Positions 52,248 to 61,573 of a stretch of 64,000 nucleotides of DNA are shown here, in pieces. Origin of the DNA: an uncultured Christensenella sp. (lineage in GTDB: Bacteria > Bacillota > Clostridia > Christensenellales > Borkfalkiaceae); the NCBI GenBank assembly GCA_910586065.1, contig CAJUGI010000001.1, positions 558,001 through 622,000 on the forward strand, given 5' to 3'. The position numbers and the translations under genes are program-made. The notes under the pieces were generated by a model. It saw only the letters and a list, made by a program, of their open reading frames with translations, was not told where the DNA came from and made no database searches. Within the stretch, counting starts at the first letter, position 1; every line of letters starts with the position of its first letter.

Positions 52248-53408
52248 ATGAAAATTTGTGCAATAATTTGTGAATTTAATCCTTTTCATAACGGTCATAA
52301 ATACCTTTTGAAACATGCAAGAGCGTTGAGTGATTGCACCTCCGTTTTATGTATAATGAGCGGAAACTTTACTCAGCGCGGCGAAGCGTGCGTGCTCGAC
52401 AAATATACAAGGGCAAAACACGCAGTTTTGGGCGGCGCCGATTGCGTAATCGAACTTCCCTCCGCTTTTGCGGTTTCTCCCGCGGAAGTTTTTGCGGCGG
52501 GCGCTGTCAAATTGCTTTCCTCCGTTCCCGAAGTCACACATATTGCTTTCGGTTGCGAAAACGGAAATAAAGAAAGTTATTTAAAGGCCGCTAAAATACT
52601 TCTTGACGAAAACGAAAAGTTTTCAGCCGTTTTAAACCGCGAGCTGAAGAACGGTGAAAGTTATATTACTAGTTATAAAACCGCCTTTATTGATGTCGGC
52701 GGCGAAAGAGAGCTTGTTTCCAAACCGAACAACATTTTGGCTCTGGAATACGTTAAGGCAATTTTAAGACTCAAAAAGGATATAGAAATCGTGCCCGTAA
52801 AGCGTTCAGGCGCCGGCTATAACGATACGGAGCTACACGAAAATTTTTCCTCGGCAAGTGCAATCAGAGCAAATTTAAATTCGGATAAAATAATTGAAAA
52901 TGTGCCCGATTATGTTTTTAAAGACCTAAAATATGCGTTTCACGACGAAAAAAAATTTAAAAACTATTTAAAATTAGTGCTTTCGCGCACCTCGTCAAAG
53001 GATTTGCGGCGCGTTTACGGCGCAAGCGAGGGGCTTGAAAACAAAATTTTAAATCTTGCAAACGCTTCGTTTGACGAAATTATTGAAAAATGCACCTCGC
53101 GCAGATATTCGTCCACACGAATAAGGCGCATAATTTGCGAAAACTTCTTAAATTTATATCAAGCCGACTGCGAAAAATTTCTTGCCGCCGATTTGTACTT
53201 AAAACCGCTTGCTATCAACGGAAAAATTGCAGACAGTCTTTTTGCGGCGCTTGCTAAAGCAAATTATCCTCTGGTTCTCAAAGGGCGCGACAGATTGAAT
53301 CTTGGCGAAACTGCTTTAGAGTGCTTAAAAAGTGACGAATTTGCCGACGGGCAGTGGCAGCAAATCGCAGGCAAAACATTTGAAAATAAGCTGATTATCT
53401 TAAATTAA
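52248..53408 (+). CDS. tmcAL: tRNA(Met) cytidine acetate ligase
   Basis: A 386-residue TmcAL (YlbM, formerly DUF795). The nucleotidyltransferase motif is CEFNPFHNGHKYLL, followed by IMSGNFTQRGEACVLDKYTRA. It activates acetate with ATP and makes N4-acetylcytidine at the wobble base of tRNA-Met. I start at ATG 52248 (MKICAIICEFNPFHNG); an upstream TTG would add 21 unconserved residues. It is divergent from pta-ackA, so an acetate-consuming tRNA modifier sits beside the acetate-producing genes. Confidence 0.93.
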   Translation: MKICAIICEFNPFHNGHKYLLKHARALSDCTSVLCIMSGNFTQRGEACVLDKYTRAKHAVLGGADCVIELPSAFAVSPAEVFAAGAVKLLSSVPEVTHIAFGCENGNKESYLKAAKILLDENEKFSAVLNRELKNGESYITSYKTAFIDVGGERELVSKPNNILALEYVKAILRLKKDIEIVPVKRSGAGYNDTELHENFSSASAIRANLNSDKIIENVPDYVFKDLKYAFHDEKKFKNYLKLVLSRTSSKDLRRVYGASEGLENKILNLANASFDEIIEKCTSRRYSSTRIRRIICENFLNLYQADCEKFLAADLYLKPLAINGKIADSLFAALAKANYPLVLKGRDRLNLGETALECLKSDEFADGQWQQIAGKTFENKLIILN

Positions 53409-53440
53409 AAATACGCGGCAAGCCAAGCCGCGTATTTTTT
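53409..53440. terminator. Bidirectional terminator between tmcAL and rluB
   Basis: An 11-bp stem (AAATACGCGGC / GCCGCGTATTT) with a 7-base loop has T-rich tails on both strands. Confidence 0.9.
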
Positions 53441-54137
53441 ATATAGAACACAGATATGCAATTTCCTGTTTAGTGAGCTTTCTGTAAGCACCCCTGTCAA
53501 GACCGCGAAGAGTAATTTCACCTATCTTGATACGCTTTAAAAGCATAACTTCCTTACCGATTGATGCAAACATTTTTCTCACCTCGCGGTTTTTACCTTC
53601 GGTAATCGTTATATGAATCTTTGTATATTCCTTATTTGTTTCAACAACGTGCGCCTTACATTTTTTAGTCACATAACCGTCTATTTCCACGCCGCTTCGT
53701 ATGGGATTTAACTCGGACTCGGTGCACTTTCCCTCCACCTTAACAAGATAGGTTTTGGGAACTTCGTTAGAAGGATGTGTAAGTTTTTGTGCAAGTTCAC
53801 CGTCGGTAGTCATAATCAACAGCCCTTCGCTGTCGTAATCGAGCCTGCCCACGGGATAAATTCTCCCCACGTTTTTCGGCATTAAATCCATAACGGTCTT
53901 TCTGTCCTTATCATCGGAAACCGAACAAATATACCCCTTTGGCTTATTAAGAATATAATATTCGTTCTTTTGCAAAACAACCTTGTTTCCGTCAACAAAA
54001 ACGTCATCTGCATCGGAAACTTCGTATCCGAGCGCAATTTTTTTTCCGTTAACCGTTACCTTACCGCTTTCAATAAGTTTGTCGCATTCCCTTCTAGACG
54101 CAACGCCGCAGGCGGCAAGATATTTATTTATCCTCAT
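53439..54137 (-). CDS. rluB: RluB/RsuA-family rRNA pseudouridine synthase
   Basis: A 232-residue enzyme: an S4 RNA-binding domain (MRINKYLAACGVASRRECDKLIESGKVTVNGKKI) and a catalytic domain with GRLDYDSEGLLIMTTDGELAQKLTHP, whose first Asp after GRL is the nucleophile. It isomerises a uridine in 23S (or 16S) rRNA. It lies 16 bases after the dac gene. Confidence 0.93.
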   Translation of the reverse strand: MRINKYLAACGVASRRECDKLIESGKVTVNGKKIALGYEVSDADDVFVDGNKVVLQKNEYYILNKPKGYICSVSDDKDRKTVMDLMPKNVGRIYPVGRLDYDSEGLLIMTTDGELAQKLTHPSNEVPKTYLVKVEGKCTESELNPIRSGVEIDGYVTKKCKAHVVETNKEYTKIHITITEGKNREVRKMFASIGKEVMLLKRIKIGEITLRGLDRGAYRKLTKQEIAYLCSI

Positions 54138-54153
54138 AAAATACCAACTTGAA

Positions 54154-55170
54154 TTATTTACTATTCATAATACTATACAAATAATCGTCAAAAATCAAGC
54201 CCTTTTCACCAAAAATTATGAGTTTTGCAACTAAATCACCAGCGTTAATTTGTCCGGAGGTTGTTTTGGCAACAACTTTATAAGCAAGTTTTTCGTCTGT
54301 TTTTACCACTAAATTGTGTGAATTTTTTAATTTACAAAGTACTATGCCTGACATAAATACTGAATTTTCATCTATTTTAATGAGTTTATAATCGTTTAAA
54401 CAGTTTTCGAGTATTGTAGAACTTCTCTCATACATATCATAACAATTTAAAACTACACACACAACGTCCATTCCGTCGCGCTCGGCTGAAGATACCAGGC
54501 ACCTGCCCGCCTTTACTGTATATCCCGTCTTTACACCGTTTGCGCCTTCAAACTTATAGAGCATTTTATTCTTGTTTGCAAAATTTTTATATTTGCCGTT
54601 GTAATTCTTGGTTGAAACAATTTGCTTAAACGTGTCATTCTTCATTGCATAGCAGGCTATTTTACAAAGGTCGCGCGCTGTTGTATAATGTTCGCTGTCG
54701 GGAAGACCGCTTGGGTTTTTAAAATTAGTGCTCTGCGCACCGATTTGTTTTGCACGAGCATTCATCACCTCTACGAATTTTTCAATACTGCCGCTGTGAT
54801 GAATTGCAAGCGCGGCGGCGCTGTCGTTGCCTGAACGCAGCATAAGCCCGTATAATAAATCTCGAACGTCTATTTCTTCGCCGGTTTTTAAATATATGCT
54901 CGAACCTTCCACTCCCGCCGCTTCTTTGGGCACGGTTAAAGTTTCGTCCAGATTACAGTCCTCAACGATGATAATTGCGGTCATTATTTTAGTAGTACTG
55001 GCCATAGGAAGTTTTGCATCGGCGTTGCTCTCGCTTAAAACAGTTCCCGTTGTGAGTTCCATTGCAATTTCCGCCGATGCATCGGCGGAAGCGCTTTTCT
55101 GTTTAGGCATAAATATGCAAAGTGACAAAGCTATGGCTGAACAAAGTATAATTAAAGTAGTTTTACGCAT
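54154..55170 (-). CDS. D-alanyl-D-alanine carboxypeptidase (DacF-like)
   Basis: About 338 residues with an N-terminal signal segment (TTLIILCSAIALSLCIFM) and the penicillin-binding triad: STTK, SGN in LRSGNDSAAAL, and KTG in GVKTGYTVKAG. It trims peptidoglycan stem peptides outside the cell. I use ATG 55170; TTG 55191 with GGGAG just before it is a real alternative. It overlaps the end of ytfJ, a sporulation-linked neighbour, consistent with a DacF-like role. Confidence 0.92.
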   Translation of the reverse strand: MRKTTLIILCSAIALSLCIFMPKQKSASADASAEIAMELTTGTVLSESNADAKLPMASTTKIMTAIIIVEDCNLDETLTVPKEAAGVEGSSIYLKTGEEIDVRDLLYGLMLRSGNDSAAALAIHHSGSIEKFVEVMNARAKQIGAQSTNFKNPSGLPDSEHYTTARDLCKIACYAMKNDTFKQIVSTKNYNGKYKNFANKNKMLYKFEGANGVKTGYTVKAGRCLVSSAERDGMDVVCVVLNCYDMYERSSTILENCLNDYKLIKIDENSVFMSGIVLCKLKNSHNLVVKTDEKLAYKVVAKTTSGQINAGDLVAKLIIFGEKGLIFDDYLYSIMNSK

Positions 55171-55537
55171 TGTCTGAAATTTTATGAACAAATTCTCCCG
55201 TTTTCTCTATTATTGCGTCAATGGGTCCGTCTTCCATTTTTAATAACCTGCACCCCTTGCCGTCGTCTATTATAAAGCCTTTAGGCTTAACCGAAATTAC
55301 TGTACCGCTACCGCCGGCCATCTGAAATCCGTCTGCCTCTCTGAAAGTTTTAACATCGCCGTATTCCCCGCCGCCGCTCAAATTTACAACCGTAACCGAT
55401 GATAAAGGAATTATTTCCGCTCCGTTTACGGTTATTATTGATTTACCCACAACGGTATTTGCGTCGGCTACCTTATCAACGGATATCGTAGGTGCGTCAA
55501 AGTTTCTTTCCTTACCTTTTCTTATTTTTTGCATCAT
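55163..55537 (-). CDS. ytfJ: GerW/YtfJ-family sporulation protein
   Basis: A 124-residue GerW-family protein (VVGKSIITVNGAEIIPLSSVTVVNLSGGGEYGD; GGSGTVISVKPKGFIIDDG). In Bacillus the family is needed for normal germination with particular nutrients. GGAG lies 7 bases before ATG 55537. It overlaps the preceding membrane protein gene by 26 bases and the next gene by 8, so the three are coupled. Confidence 0.88.
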   Translation of the reverse strand: MMQKIRKGKERNFDAPTISVDKVADANTVVGKSIITVNGAEIIPLSSVTVVNLSGGGEYGDVKTFREADGFQMAGGSGTVISVKPKGFIIDDGKGCRLLKMEDGPIDAIIEKTGEFVHKISDNA

Positions 55538-56048
55538 TAATTTTCTCCTTTAAAATAATAATCAGAATTTTTGCCATAACTATCATATTGATTACCGTTA
55601 CGGCTTTGGCATAATAACGTATTTCGGAATGTTCTTCGTTTAAAACGGCGTAATTACGCAGTTTGCAATAATTTCCGTTACATTGAATAAACTTGTAAAT
55701 TGCCGTTGTAAAACAGCTTTGAGCAAGAGCCACGTAAGCATTACCGTCCTTTTGCATACCGTAATCGCCGAGCTGCACTATTTTATAAAGGCACAAACAA
55801 TTGAAAATCTTGTAAAAAAAATATTTAATTTTTGTAGGGTCGATTTTTTTGTTTTTACCGTTTACCTGCATTTCGCGCGGATTATCGCTTATAGTATTAG
55901 CATTAAATATATTAATTACGTTGTAAACGCCGGCGTTTATGCTTGCATATTTTTTGCCCGTATCCAAATAAACGTAATTGTAAACGTGTATGGGAAACAC
56001 AACAAACGCAAATAACACAGCGGCAACATACACAACAGCCTCGTTCAT
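55512..56048 (-). CDS. Membrane protein, probable DUF2953 (YtfI-like)
   Basis: A 178-residue protein with hydrophobic segments at residues 4-22 and about 147-166, the middle part basic and probably outside or peripheral. Its place directly before ytfJ and the ending HSEIRYYAKAVTVINMIVMAKIL fit DUF2953, but the similarity as I can see it is modest, and it is shorter than usual. No strong ribosome site. Confidence 0.65.
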   Translation of the reverse strand: MNEAVVYVAAVLFAFVVFPIHVYNYVYLDTGKKYASINAGVYNVINIFNANTISDNPREMQVNGKNKKIDPTKIKYFFYKIFNCLCLYKIVQLGDYGMQKDGNAYVALAQSCFTTAIYKFIQCNGNYCKLRNYAVLNEEHSEIRYYAKAVTVINMIVMAKILIIILKEKINDAKNKKR

Positions 56049-56082
56049 AACTTTATTATTTGTAACGTAATATTAAATATAC

Positions 56083-56114
56083 AAAAAAGCCGCTTTTAAA
56101 AAGCGGCTTTTATT
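56083..56114 (-). terminator. Terminator after scpB
   Basis: The stem AAAGCCGCTTTT / AAAAGCGGCTTT is followed on the minus strand by TTTTTTGT. Confidence 0.9.
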
Positions 56115-56128
56115 ATGTAATCACTTAT

Positions 56129-56842
56129 TCAGTCTATCTTTATTATATCGTCTTCGTCAGAGATAAAGTCCGGCAAATCATAACCGTCTTCCGTCTTTTT
56201 GGGCTGAGGCTCGGCAGGTTGCTGTTCCGCGGGCGGTACTGCCGACGCATTTTCCACATAAACGTCCTTTTTATAGAGATAATTAGTATCTTCCTCGTCC
56301 TCGGCGAGCAACGTATTGTTAAGTTCAGCTATCTGTGACATAAGCTCGTCATAATCGGGCAATTCGGCAATTGAATTTAACTTAAACCTTTTTAAAAAAT
56401 TATCGTTAGTGCAATATAATATTGGTTTACCAACAGCGTCCTTACGTCCGCAAGGCTCTATCATCTGCAAATCTAAAAGCATTTTTATTGCGTAATCGCA
56501 GTTAACCCGTCTTATATCTTCCAACTCAGGCTTTGTTATCGGTTGCTTATATGCAATTATTGCCGCACATTCCAAAATAGTTTTAGTAAATTCTTTTTCC
56601 TTTATTGGAATAAGCACTTCTGCAATAGAATCCTTATATTTGGGGTTTGAAGCAAATTGTAACTTGCCGTTGAATACGAGAAGCTGAATTCCGCTTTCAT
56701 CGTCATATTTCTTTTTGAGTTCGTCCACACACGCGTTAATTTCTTTAAGCGATTTGCCGAGTTTTTCAATAATAAACTTCACGGGCACCGGTTCGCCCGA
56801 AGCAAAGACAATCCCCTCAATTATATTCGTCAAATTGTTCAT
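56129..56842 (-). CDS. scpB: Segregation and condensation protein B
   Basis: A 237-residue ScpB with two winged-helix domains (IIEGIVFASGEPVPVKFI; ECAAIIAYKQPITKPELEDIRRVNCDYAIK). It joins ScpA and Smc in the condensin complex. A Pro/Glu-rich C-terminal tail of about 50 residues extends it. It overlaps scpA by 26 bases. Confidence 0.94.
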   Translation of the reverse strand: MNNLTNIIEGIVFASGEPVPVKFIIEKLGKSLKEINACVDELKKKYDDESGIQLLVFNGKLQFASNPKYKDSIAEVLIPIKEKEFTKTILECAAIIAYKQPITKPELEDIRRVNCDYAIKMLLDLQMIEPCGRKDAVGKPILYCTNDNFLKRFKLNSIAELPDYDELMSQIAELNNTLLAEDEEDTNYLYKKDVYVENASAVPPAEQQPAEPQPKKTEDGYDLPDFISDEDDIIKID

Positions 56843-57626
56843 TGTTCAAGTCCTTCAAATCCCAGTCTGGATTAAGTCTTATTAATATTGCGCCAAACGA
56901 TTCTTCTTGCATAACCGTCACAAATTGGTGCTTTAACATTTCCAGAAGCGCCTGAAAAGTTGTAATTATTTCGTTCCGAGAAAAAGTTTTAAAAAGGCTT
57001 TCAAACTCAACCTCTTTTTGTTCTATAAGCTTATCCTTTATAAATGTAACCTTTTCTTCTACTGTGTAAACGTCCTTGGGAATCTCCTTTATTTTTTCTT
57101 GCTCGCGCATAAGGCTCTCGTTTTTGAGCATCATCTTTGCGAACGCTTCCAAAAGACCGTTTACAGTGAAATCTTTAAAGACAACGCGTGTTCCCTGAAT
57201 AGCTTTGTCGGGCTCCTTAAAAAAGTAACCTATCGTTTCTAAATCCTTTAATTTGGGAGTTTCGCCCTTAATAAGTTCATATTCACGCTGTTTTAATTGT
57301 TCAATTAATTGCTGCTTGTCCTCATCCTCGTTGCCGCAGCCGTCGTCCGTTTCTTCGGGAGGCACCAGACTTTTCGACTTTATATAAATAATCTGAGCGG
57401 CAAGTGCAAGATATTCGCTTTCTTTGTCAACGTCACGGCAAGGCTGTGTTTTCATATATTCGATATAATCAAGAAACTGCTCGGTTACCTTCGAAACAAA
57501 AACGTCTTCTATTCTGATTTGTGCGATATTAATGAGATGCAGAAGTAAATCAAGCGGACCCTCGAAGTCGTCGAGAACCGTGTTGTAATCTACTACCGAT
57601 TCAAAGCCGTCTAAATTTGTTGCCAT
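56817..57626 (-). CDS. scpA: Segregation and condensation protein A
   Basis: A 269-residue kleisin (VVDYNTVLDDFEGPLDLLLHLINIAQIRIEDVFVSKVTEQFLDYI; YLALAAQIIYIKSKSLVP). It bridges the Smc heads for chromosome organisation. AAGGG serves as ribosome site; 11 bases after the M50 gene. Confidence 0.96.
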   Translation of the reverse strand: MATNLDGFESVVDYNTVLDDFEGPLDLLLHLINIAQIRIEDVFVSKVTEQFLDYIEYMKTQPCRDVDKESEYLALAAQIIYIKSKSLVPPEETDDGCGNEDEDKQQLIEQLKQREYELIKGETPKLKDLETIGYFFKEPDKAIQGTRVVFKDFTVNGLLEAFAKMMLKNESLMREQEKIKEIPKDVYTVEEKVTFIKDKLIEQKEVEFESLFKTFSRNEIITTFQALLEMLKHQFVTVMQEESFGAILIRLNPDWDLKDLNNEQFDEYN

Positions 57627-57637
57627 AAGCTACCCTT

Positions 57638-58363
57638 TTAAATTAAAGTAAGATTGAAAGGCAAGCCGAAAACCGTGTTCCAGAACGCCGTAATAGGAAA
57701 GCCGAGAATGTTTCTTGCAAAGTATTGCAGATAAAAACCCAGAATATCAAAGTATTGAACATACGGTAAATTCGTATATCTTTGCAATACGTCGCACAAA
57801 AAACTTTCAAGCACTAGTGCGATTAATATATACTTGCCGTAATTCTTTAAAAATCTTCTTACCGGATTAATTTCGCGGGTGAGCGACTCCACCACTCTGA
57901 AACCGTCAAGCGGATTGAACGGTAACAGATTGAAAACCACAACGCTTAAACCGAACAAAAAGATATAGCCGAAGCTTAAATAACCGAACATAACCGCGTA
58001 AGACGCAGCCTCTGTTGCAGGGTGAGCGTAAAGAAAAACTGTCAAAAACAGCGGATATGCGAGAAAAGCGATTATATAATTGACCGCAACGCCAGCAATA
58101 GCCGTTAAAAACAAGCCGCTTCTGTATTTGCGGAAATTTGTAGGATTAATTGGCACAGGTTTTGCCCAGCCGAAACCAGTTAACGCACAAAGCAGAAAGC
58201 CCGCAGGGTCGAGATGCTTTAACGGATTCAGCGAAAGCCTGCCCGCCATTTTAGCCGTAGCATCACCACACTTGTACGCAACAAAAGCGTGTGCAAATTC
58301 ATGTGGCGCAAATATAAAAATTACGGCTACTATACCGGCAAGAATTTCAATAGTTTCTTTCAT
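57638..58363 (-). CDS. Site-2 protease family (M50) membrane protein
   Basis: A 241-residue polytopic protein with the zinc motif HEFAH in the first membrane segment and NPLDG in a later one, the M50 active site. Such YwhC/YwmC-type proteins cleave substrates within the membrane; substrate unknown. It overlaps lysA by four bases (ATGA). The order lysA-M50-scpA-scpB is often seen in Clostridia. Confidence 0.92.
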   Translation of the reverse strand: MKETIEILAGIVAVIFIFAPHEFAHAFVAYKCGDATAKMAGRLSLNPLKHLDPAGFLLCALTGFGWAKPVPINPTNFRKYRSGLFLTAIAGVAVNYIIAFLAYPLFLTVFLYAHPATEAASYAVMFGYLSFGYIFLFGLSVVVFNLLPFNPLDGFRVVESLTREINPVRRFLKNYGKYILIALVLESFLCDVLQRYTNLPYVQYFDILGFYLQYFARNILGFPITAFWNTVFGLPFNLTLI

Positions 58364-59688
58364 TTAGTCAACCTTTCGGGTATTAAATCGTTGCGAACTA
58401 AATCTTCATAGGTCTGGGGCTTTAAAATATAATCAGCTTTTCCCTCGTTTACGAGAATTGCCGCGGGAATAAAATTGCGGTTATAATTACTAGCCATAGA
58501 ATAATGATATGCGCCGGTAGTGAGCACCGCGAGGATGTCGCCGCTTTTAGCTTCCGGCAAAGGCACGTCAACAGCAATTAAATCGCCGCTTTCGCAACAT
58601 TTGCCCGCAATCGAAACTTTTTCGGTGCACGGCTCATTTGCTCTGTTTGCGAGCAAAACCGTATATTTGGACTGATACAGTGCGTATCTGGGACTTTCAA
58701 ACATTCCACCGTCAATCGCAACATACTTTTTTATTCCAGGAATATTTTTTATAGCCCCAACGGTGTAAAGAGTTATTCCCGCCTCCGCTATAATAGAACG
58801 CCCTGGCTCTATTAAAAGATACGGCTCTTTCAAATTATTCTCTTTTACCTTGCGTTTTACCGCCGATATAACCGCCTTTAAGTAATCGTTATAATCGTTA
58901 AGCTTCAATTTTGGGTCGTCATCGGCATACCAGACTCCGAAACCGCCGCCAAGATTGATAATCGAAGCTTCAAAACCAAGTTCCTTCTTTATTGTTGACG
59001 AAAAATCCAATACTTTTTCGGCAGCGATTACAAACGACTGTTTTTCAAAAATCTGCGAGCCTATGTGACAGTGATAGCCCTTTAAACAGAGGTTGCTTTT
59101 TGCGAGCACATATTCACATACATTTTTCGCCGCGCCGTCCGCAACCGAAAAACCAAATTTGCTGTCAGTTCTAGCGGTTTGAACATAAGCATGCGTATGC
59201 GCTTCAACTCCTGGGTTTATACGCACCAAAACATTTTGCTTAATTCCGCGCGTCAAACACATTTCATTTAAAATATCTGCTTCGCGGTAAGAATCCACAA
59301 CTATCGTGCCTACTTTACCGTCAAGCGCGAATTCAAGTTCCCTCTCAAGCTTGTTGTTACCGTGAAAATAAATTTCTTCAGCAGGAAAACCCGCTTTGAG
59401 CGCCGTATACAACTCGCCGCCCGAAACCACGTCAACGCCGATTTTCTCGCTCCTTGCAATTGCATAAACTGCTTCGCAGGAAAACGCTTTGGAAGCGTAC
59501 AGCACTTGCCCGTTGCCGTTATATTCCTCTTTTATCGTATTCTTAAAAACGCGCATCATATTGCGAATATGCGCTTCGTCGTAAACGTATAATGGCGTAG
59601 AAAACCGATTAGCAAGTTCAACGCAGTCGGCACCTCCTATTTCCAGATGCCCCTTTTCGTTAACTCTTAAAGTCGCGCGCTCGTTCAT
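58360..59688 (-). CDS. lysA: Diaminopimelate decarboxylase
   Basis: A 442-residue PLP enzyme making L-lysine from meso-diaminopimelate. The PLP lysine is in VLYASKAFSCEAV; other conserved segments are GYHCHIGSQI, NLGGGFG, EPGRSI and CESGD. I start at ATG 59688 (MNERATLRV), preceded by GGGAG; the upstream in-frame ATG 59763 would start inside the promoter region. It shows lysine and DAP-type peptidoglycan supply. Confidence 0.96.
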   Translation of the reverse strand: MNERATLRVNEKGHLEIGGADCVELANRFSTPLYVYDEAHIRNMMRVFKNTIKEEYNGNGQVLYASKAFSCEAVYAIARSEKIGVDVVSGGELYTALKAGFPAEEIYFHGNNKLERELEFALDGKVGTIVVDSYREADILNEMCLTRGIKQNVLVRINPGVEAHTHAYVQTARTDSKFGFSVADGAAKNVCEYVLAKSNLCLKGYHCHIGSQIFEKQSFVIAAEKVLDFSSTIKKELGFEASIINLGGGFGVWYADDDPKLKLNDYNDYLKAVISAVKRKVKENNLKEPYLLIEPGRSIIAEAGITLYTVGAIKNIPGIKKYVAIDGGMFESPRYALYQSKYTVLLANRANEPCTEKVSIAGKCCESGDLIAVDVPLPEAKSGDILAVLTTGAYHYSMASNYNRNFIPAAILVNEGKADYILKPQTYEDLVRNDLIPERLTK

Positions 59689-59719
59689 ATTTTTCTCCCG
59701 CAAGTATAATACGAATAAT

Positions 59720-59748
59720 ATTTTACCAAAACAATAAAAAATAGTCAA
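59720..59748 (-). promoter_or_regulatory. lysA operon promoter
   Basis: TTGACT (59748-59743), 17 bases, TAAAAT (59725-59720) on the minus strand. Confidence 0.8.
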
Positions 59749-59749
59749 C

Positions 59750-59782
59750 AAAATACGGCGCACACCACTGTGAGCGCCGCAA
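59750..59782 (-). terminator. Probable terminator after the PBP5-like gene
   Basis: CGGCGC...GCGCCG with an inner CAC/GTG pair (one T-T mismatch) is followed on the minus strand by TATTTTGTT. Confidence 0.7.
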
Positions 59783-59796
59783 AGTTTTACATTAAA

Positions 59797-60963
59797 TTAA
59801 ATTGCCCATTCTCTTGCGCTTTGCTTTAAATAATCACCGTAAGTCGCTTTTTCAACACTTTCAGCCGCAACGATATTAACCGAATCCACAAGAACGCCGT
59901 CCTTGTAAACTTCTATCTTGCCGACAACCGTATCGGTTGCAACGGGTGCCTTAACGTCATATGCAATCACGTTATAGGTAACGGCCGGCGTAGCGTGTAT
60001 TGCCGAAAAAACGTAGCTGTTTCTTTCGGGTCTTACCGCAACGCTTTCACGCTTGCCTCCCCTTACCGCAAATTCATCGTTTAAAGTTACATCCTTATCC
60101 AACACGATTTTGTTTTTGTAATTGGCAAAACCGTAATCAAACATCTTTACAGTGGAATTAAATCTGTCATCGCTGGACGATGCGCCGAGAACGACCGAAA
60201 CGAGACGGAGATTGTTTTTAACTGCCGTAGACGCCAGACAGAAGCCCGCTTCGTTCGTGAAACCCGTCTTACCGCCGTCACAAAAGGAATATTTTCTAAT
60301 CAGCTTGTTTGTGTTCGTCATTGAAGTAATTCTGTTTTCGTTATGAACAAAGTCTTCAAGCCATATTTTACTGTATTTAAAGAAATCTTCGTTTTTAATT
60401 AAGTTACCGAACATAACGGCAACGTCCTTTGCGCATGAATATTGCGTGTCTTTGGGAAGTCCGGTGCAATTAGCAAAAAGAGTGTCCGCACAACCAAGCG
60501 CGGTCGCCTTTTTGTTCATCAGAGCGACAAACTCGCTCTCGCCGCCCGCTACCTTTTCGGATAATGCTACACAGCTGTCGTTTGCCGAACATACTATTAC
60601 ACTTTTAACAAGTTGCTCCACAGGATAATTCGAACCGCTTTCCAAAAAGACCTGCGAACCGCCCATAGAAGAGGCATTCTCGCTTACTGTCACATTGTCC
60701 GTAAGTTTAATCTTACCTTCCGCAACAGCGTCAAACACAACGGTTAAAGTCATAACCTTACAAACGCTTGCAATGGGCATGCGAGCCGTTTCGTTTTCCT
60801 TATATAAACATTCCCCCGAGCCGTAATCCATCAGATATGCCGACTTACAGTTTTTTGTAAGCGCCAGCGAGGATTTGTTTTCAAATGTAAAACCGCATAA
60901 TATACCGCTTGAAACGGCTATGCACGACGATAAAATAACGCTTAATAACTTTTTCATAAACAT
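59797..60963 (-). CDS. D-alanyl-D-alanine carboxypeptidase (PBP5/DacB-like)
   Basis: A 388-residue low-molecular-weight penicillin-binding protein: signal segment (residues 3-25), SVCK nucleophile motif, SAN where SGN is usual (VCSANDSCVAL), KTG in GGKTGFTNEAG, and a C-terminal beta-rich PBP5 domain. It trims the terminal D-Ala of peptidoglycan stems. Start ATG 60963 or 60957; neither has a ribosome site. It is the second carboxypeptidase in the window and lies downstream of spoIVB. Confidence 0.92.
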   Translation of the reverse strand: MFMKKLLSVILSSCIAVSSGILCGFTFENKSSLALTKNCKSAYLMDYGSGECLYKENETARMPIASVCKVMTLTVVFDAVAEGKIKLTDNVTVSENASSMGGSQVFLESGSNYPVEQLVKSVIVCSANDSCVALSEKVAGGESEFVALMNKKATALGCADTLFANCTGLPKDTQYSCAKDVAVMFGNLIKNEDFFKYSKIWLEDFVHNENRITSMTNTNKLIRKYSFCDGGKTGFTNEAGFCLASTAVKNNLRLVSVVLGASSSDDRFNSTVKMFDYGFANYKNKIVLDKDVTLNDEFAVRGGKRESVAVRPERNSYVFSAIHATPAVTYNVIAYDVKAPVATDTVVGKIEVYKDGVLVDSVNIVAAESVEKATYGDYLKQSAREWAI

Positions 60964-60985
60964 AGTATGCGGTTAAAGAAAAAAT

Positions 60986-61528
60986 TTATACTATTATAAT
61001 CACTACCCTGAAAACAAGATTAATTAATAACAATAAAATAATGCAGTCTATAAGCGCAAGGGCCGCAGGAACAGCAAATACAAATTTGTTATCCCAACAT
61101 TTTCCGAATTCCGCGAGCGCGTAACAAATTGCAACTGAAATCAGCGTTGCGGGAATGAATACAAAAATCATAACCATAATGCCGCCGAAAGAGTTTACGC
61201 AAGCAAGCAAAACAACATACACGCCGAAAAACAGCCCGCGCAAAAATACAAATACAAGCGTTATATATTTCAATTTGGTAAAATAGCCTATTAAAAAAAA
61301 GATATAGAAATAGAGTATATCACCAAGTATATGAGGTACAATTAATGCTGAATTTTTAAAATTGAATACGTTATAAATATAATCGCATGCTAAATCCCTT
61401 AAATAAGCGTTATGTGTGACAAATTCGCATAATGCAATTCCGCAGATTAAAGAACAGGCGAAAGCAATTAAAAACGCAAAAAAGAACTTTTTATCCCATT
61501 TTGGACGACAACACGACAAATTCCTCAT
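60986..61528 (-). CDS. Five-helix membrane protein, possibly SpoIIM-like
   Basis: About 180 residues with a cytoplasmic start rich in Cys and basic residues (MRNLSCCRPKWDKK) and about five membrane helices (FFFAFLIAFACSLICGIALC; ILGDILYFYIFFLIGYF; TLVFVFLRGLFFGVYVVLLAC; the last two between residues 120 and 180). Size, topology and the spoIVB neighbour suggest SpoIIM, but I see no decisive motif. A 28-bp perfect inverted repeat covers its start codon. Confidence 0.6.
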   Translation of the reverse strand: MRNLSCCRPKWDKKFFFAFLIAFACSLICGIALCEFVTHNAYLRDLACDYIYNVFNFKNSALIVPHILGDILYFYIFFLIGYFTKLKYITLVFVFLRGLFFGVYVVLLACVNSFGGIMVMIFVFIPATLISVAICYALAEFGKCWDNKFVFAVPAALALIDCIILLLLINLVFRVVIIIV

Positions 61529-61547
61529 ATACAATTATATGAGGAAT
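61520..61547. repeat. Perfect 12-4-12 inverted repeat over the start codon
   Basis: The arms ATTCCTCATATA and TATATGAGGAAT flank CAAT. The minus-strand ATG (61528-61526) lies inside one arm, and the other arm includes CCTC. No T run follows, so it is more likely an operator or a start-hiding mRNA hairpin than a terminator. Confidence 0.75.
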
Positions 61548-61573
61548 CGAAAAATTATATGAACTTTAAAATT

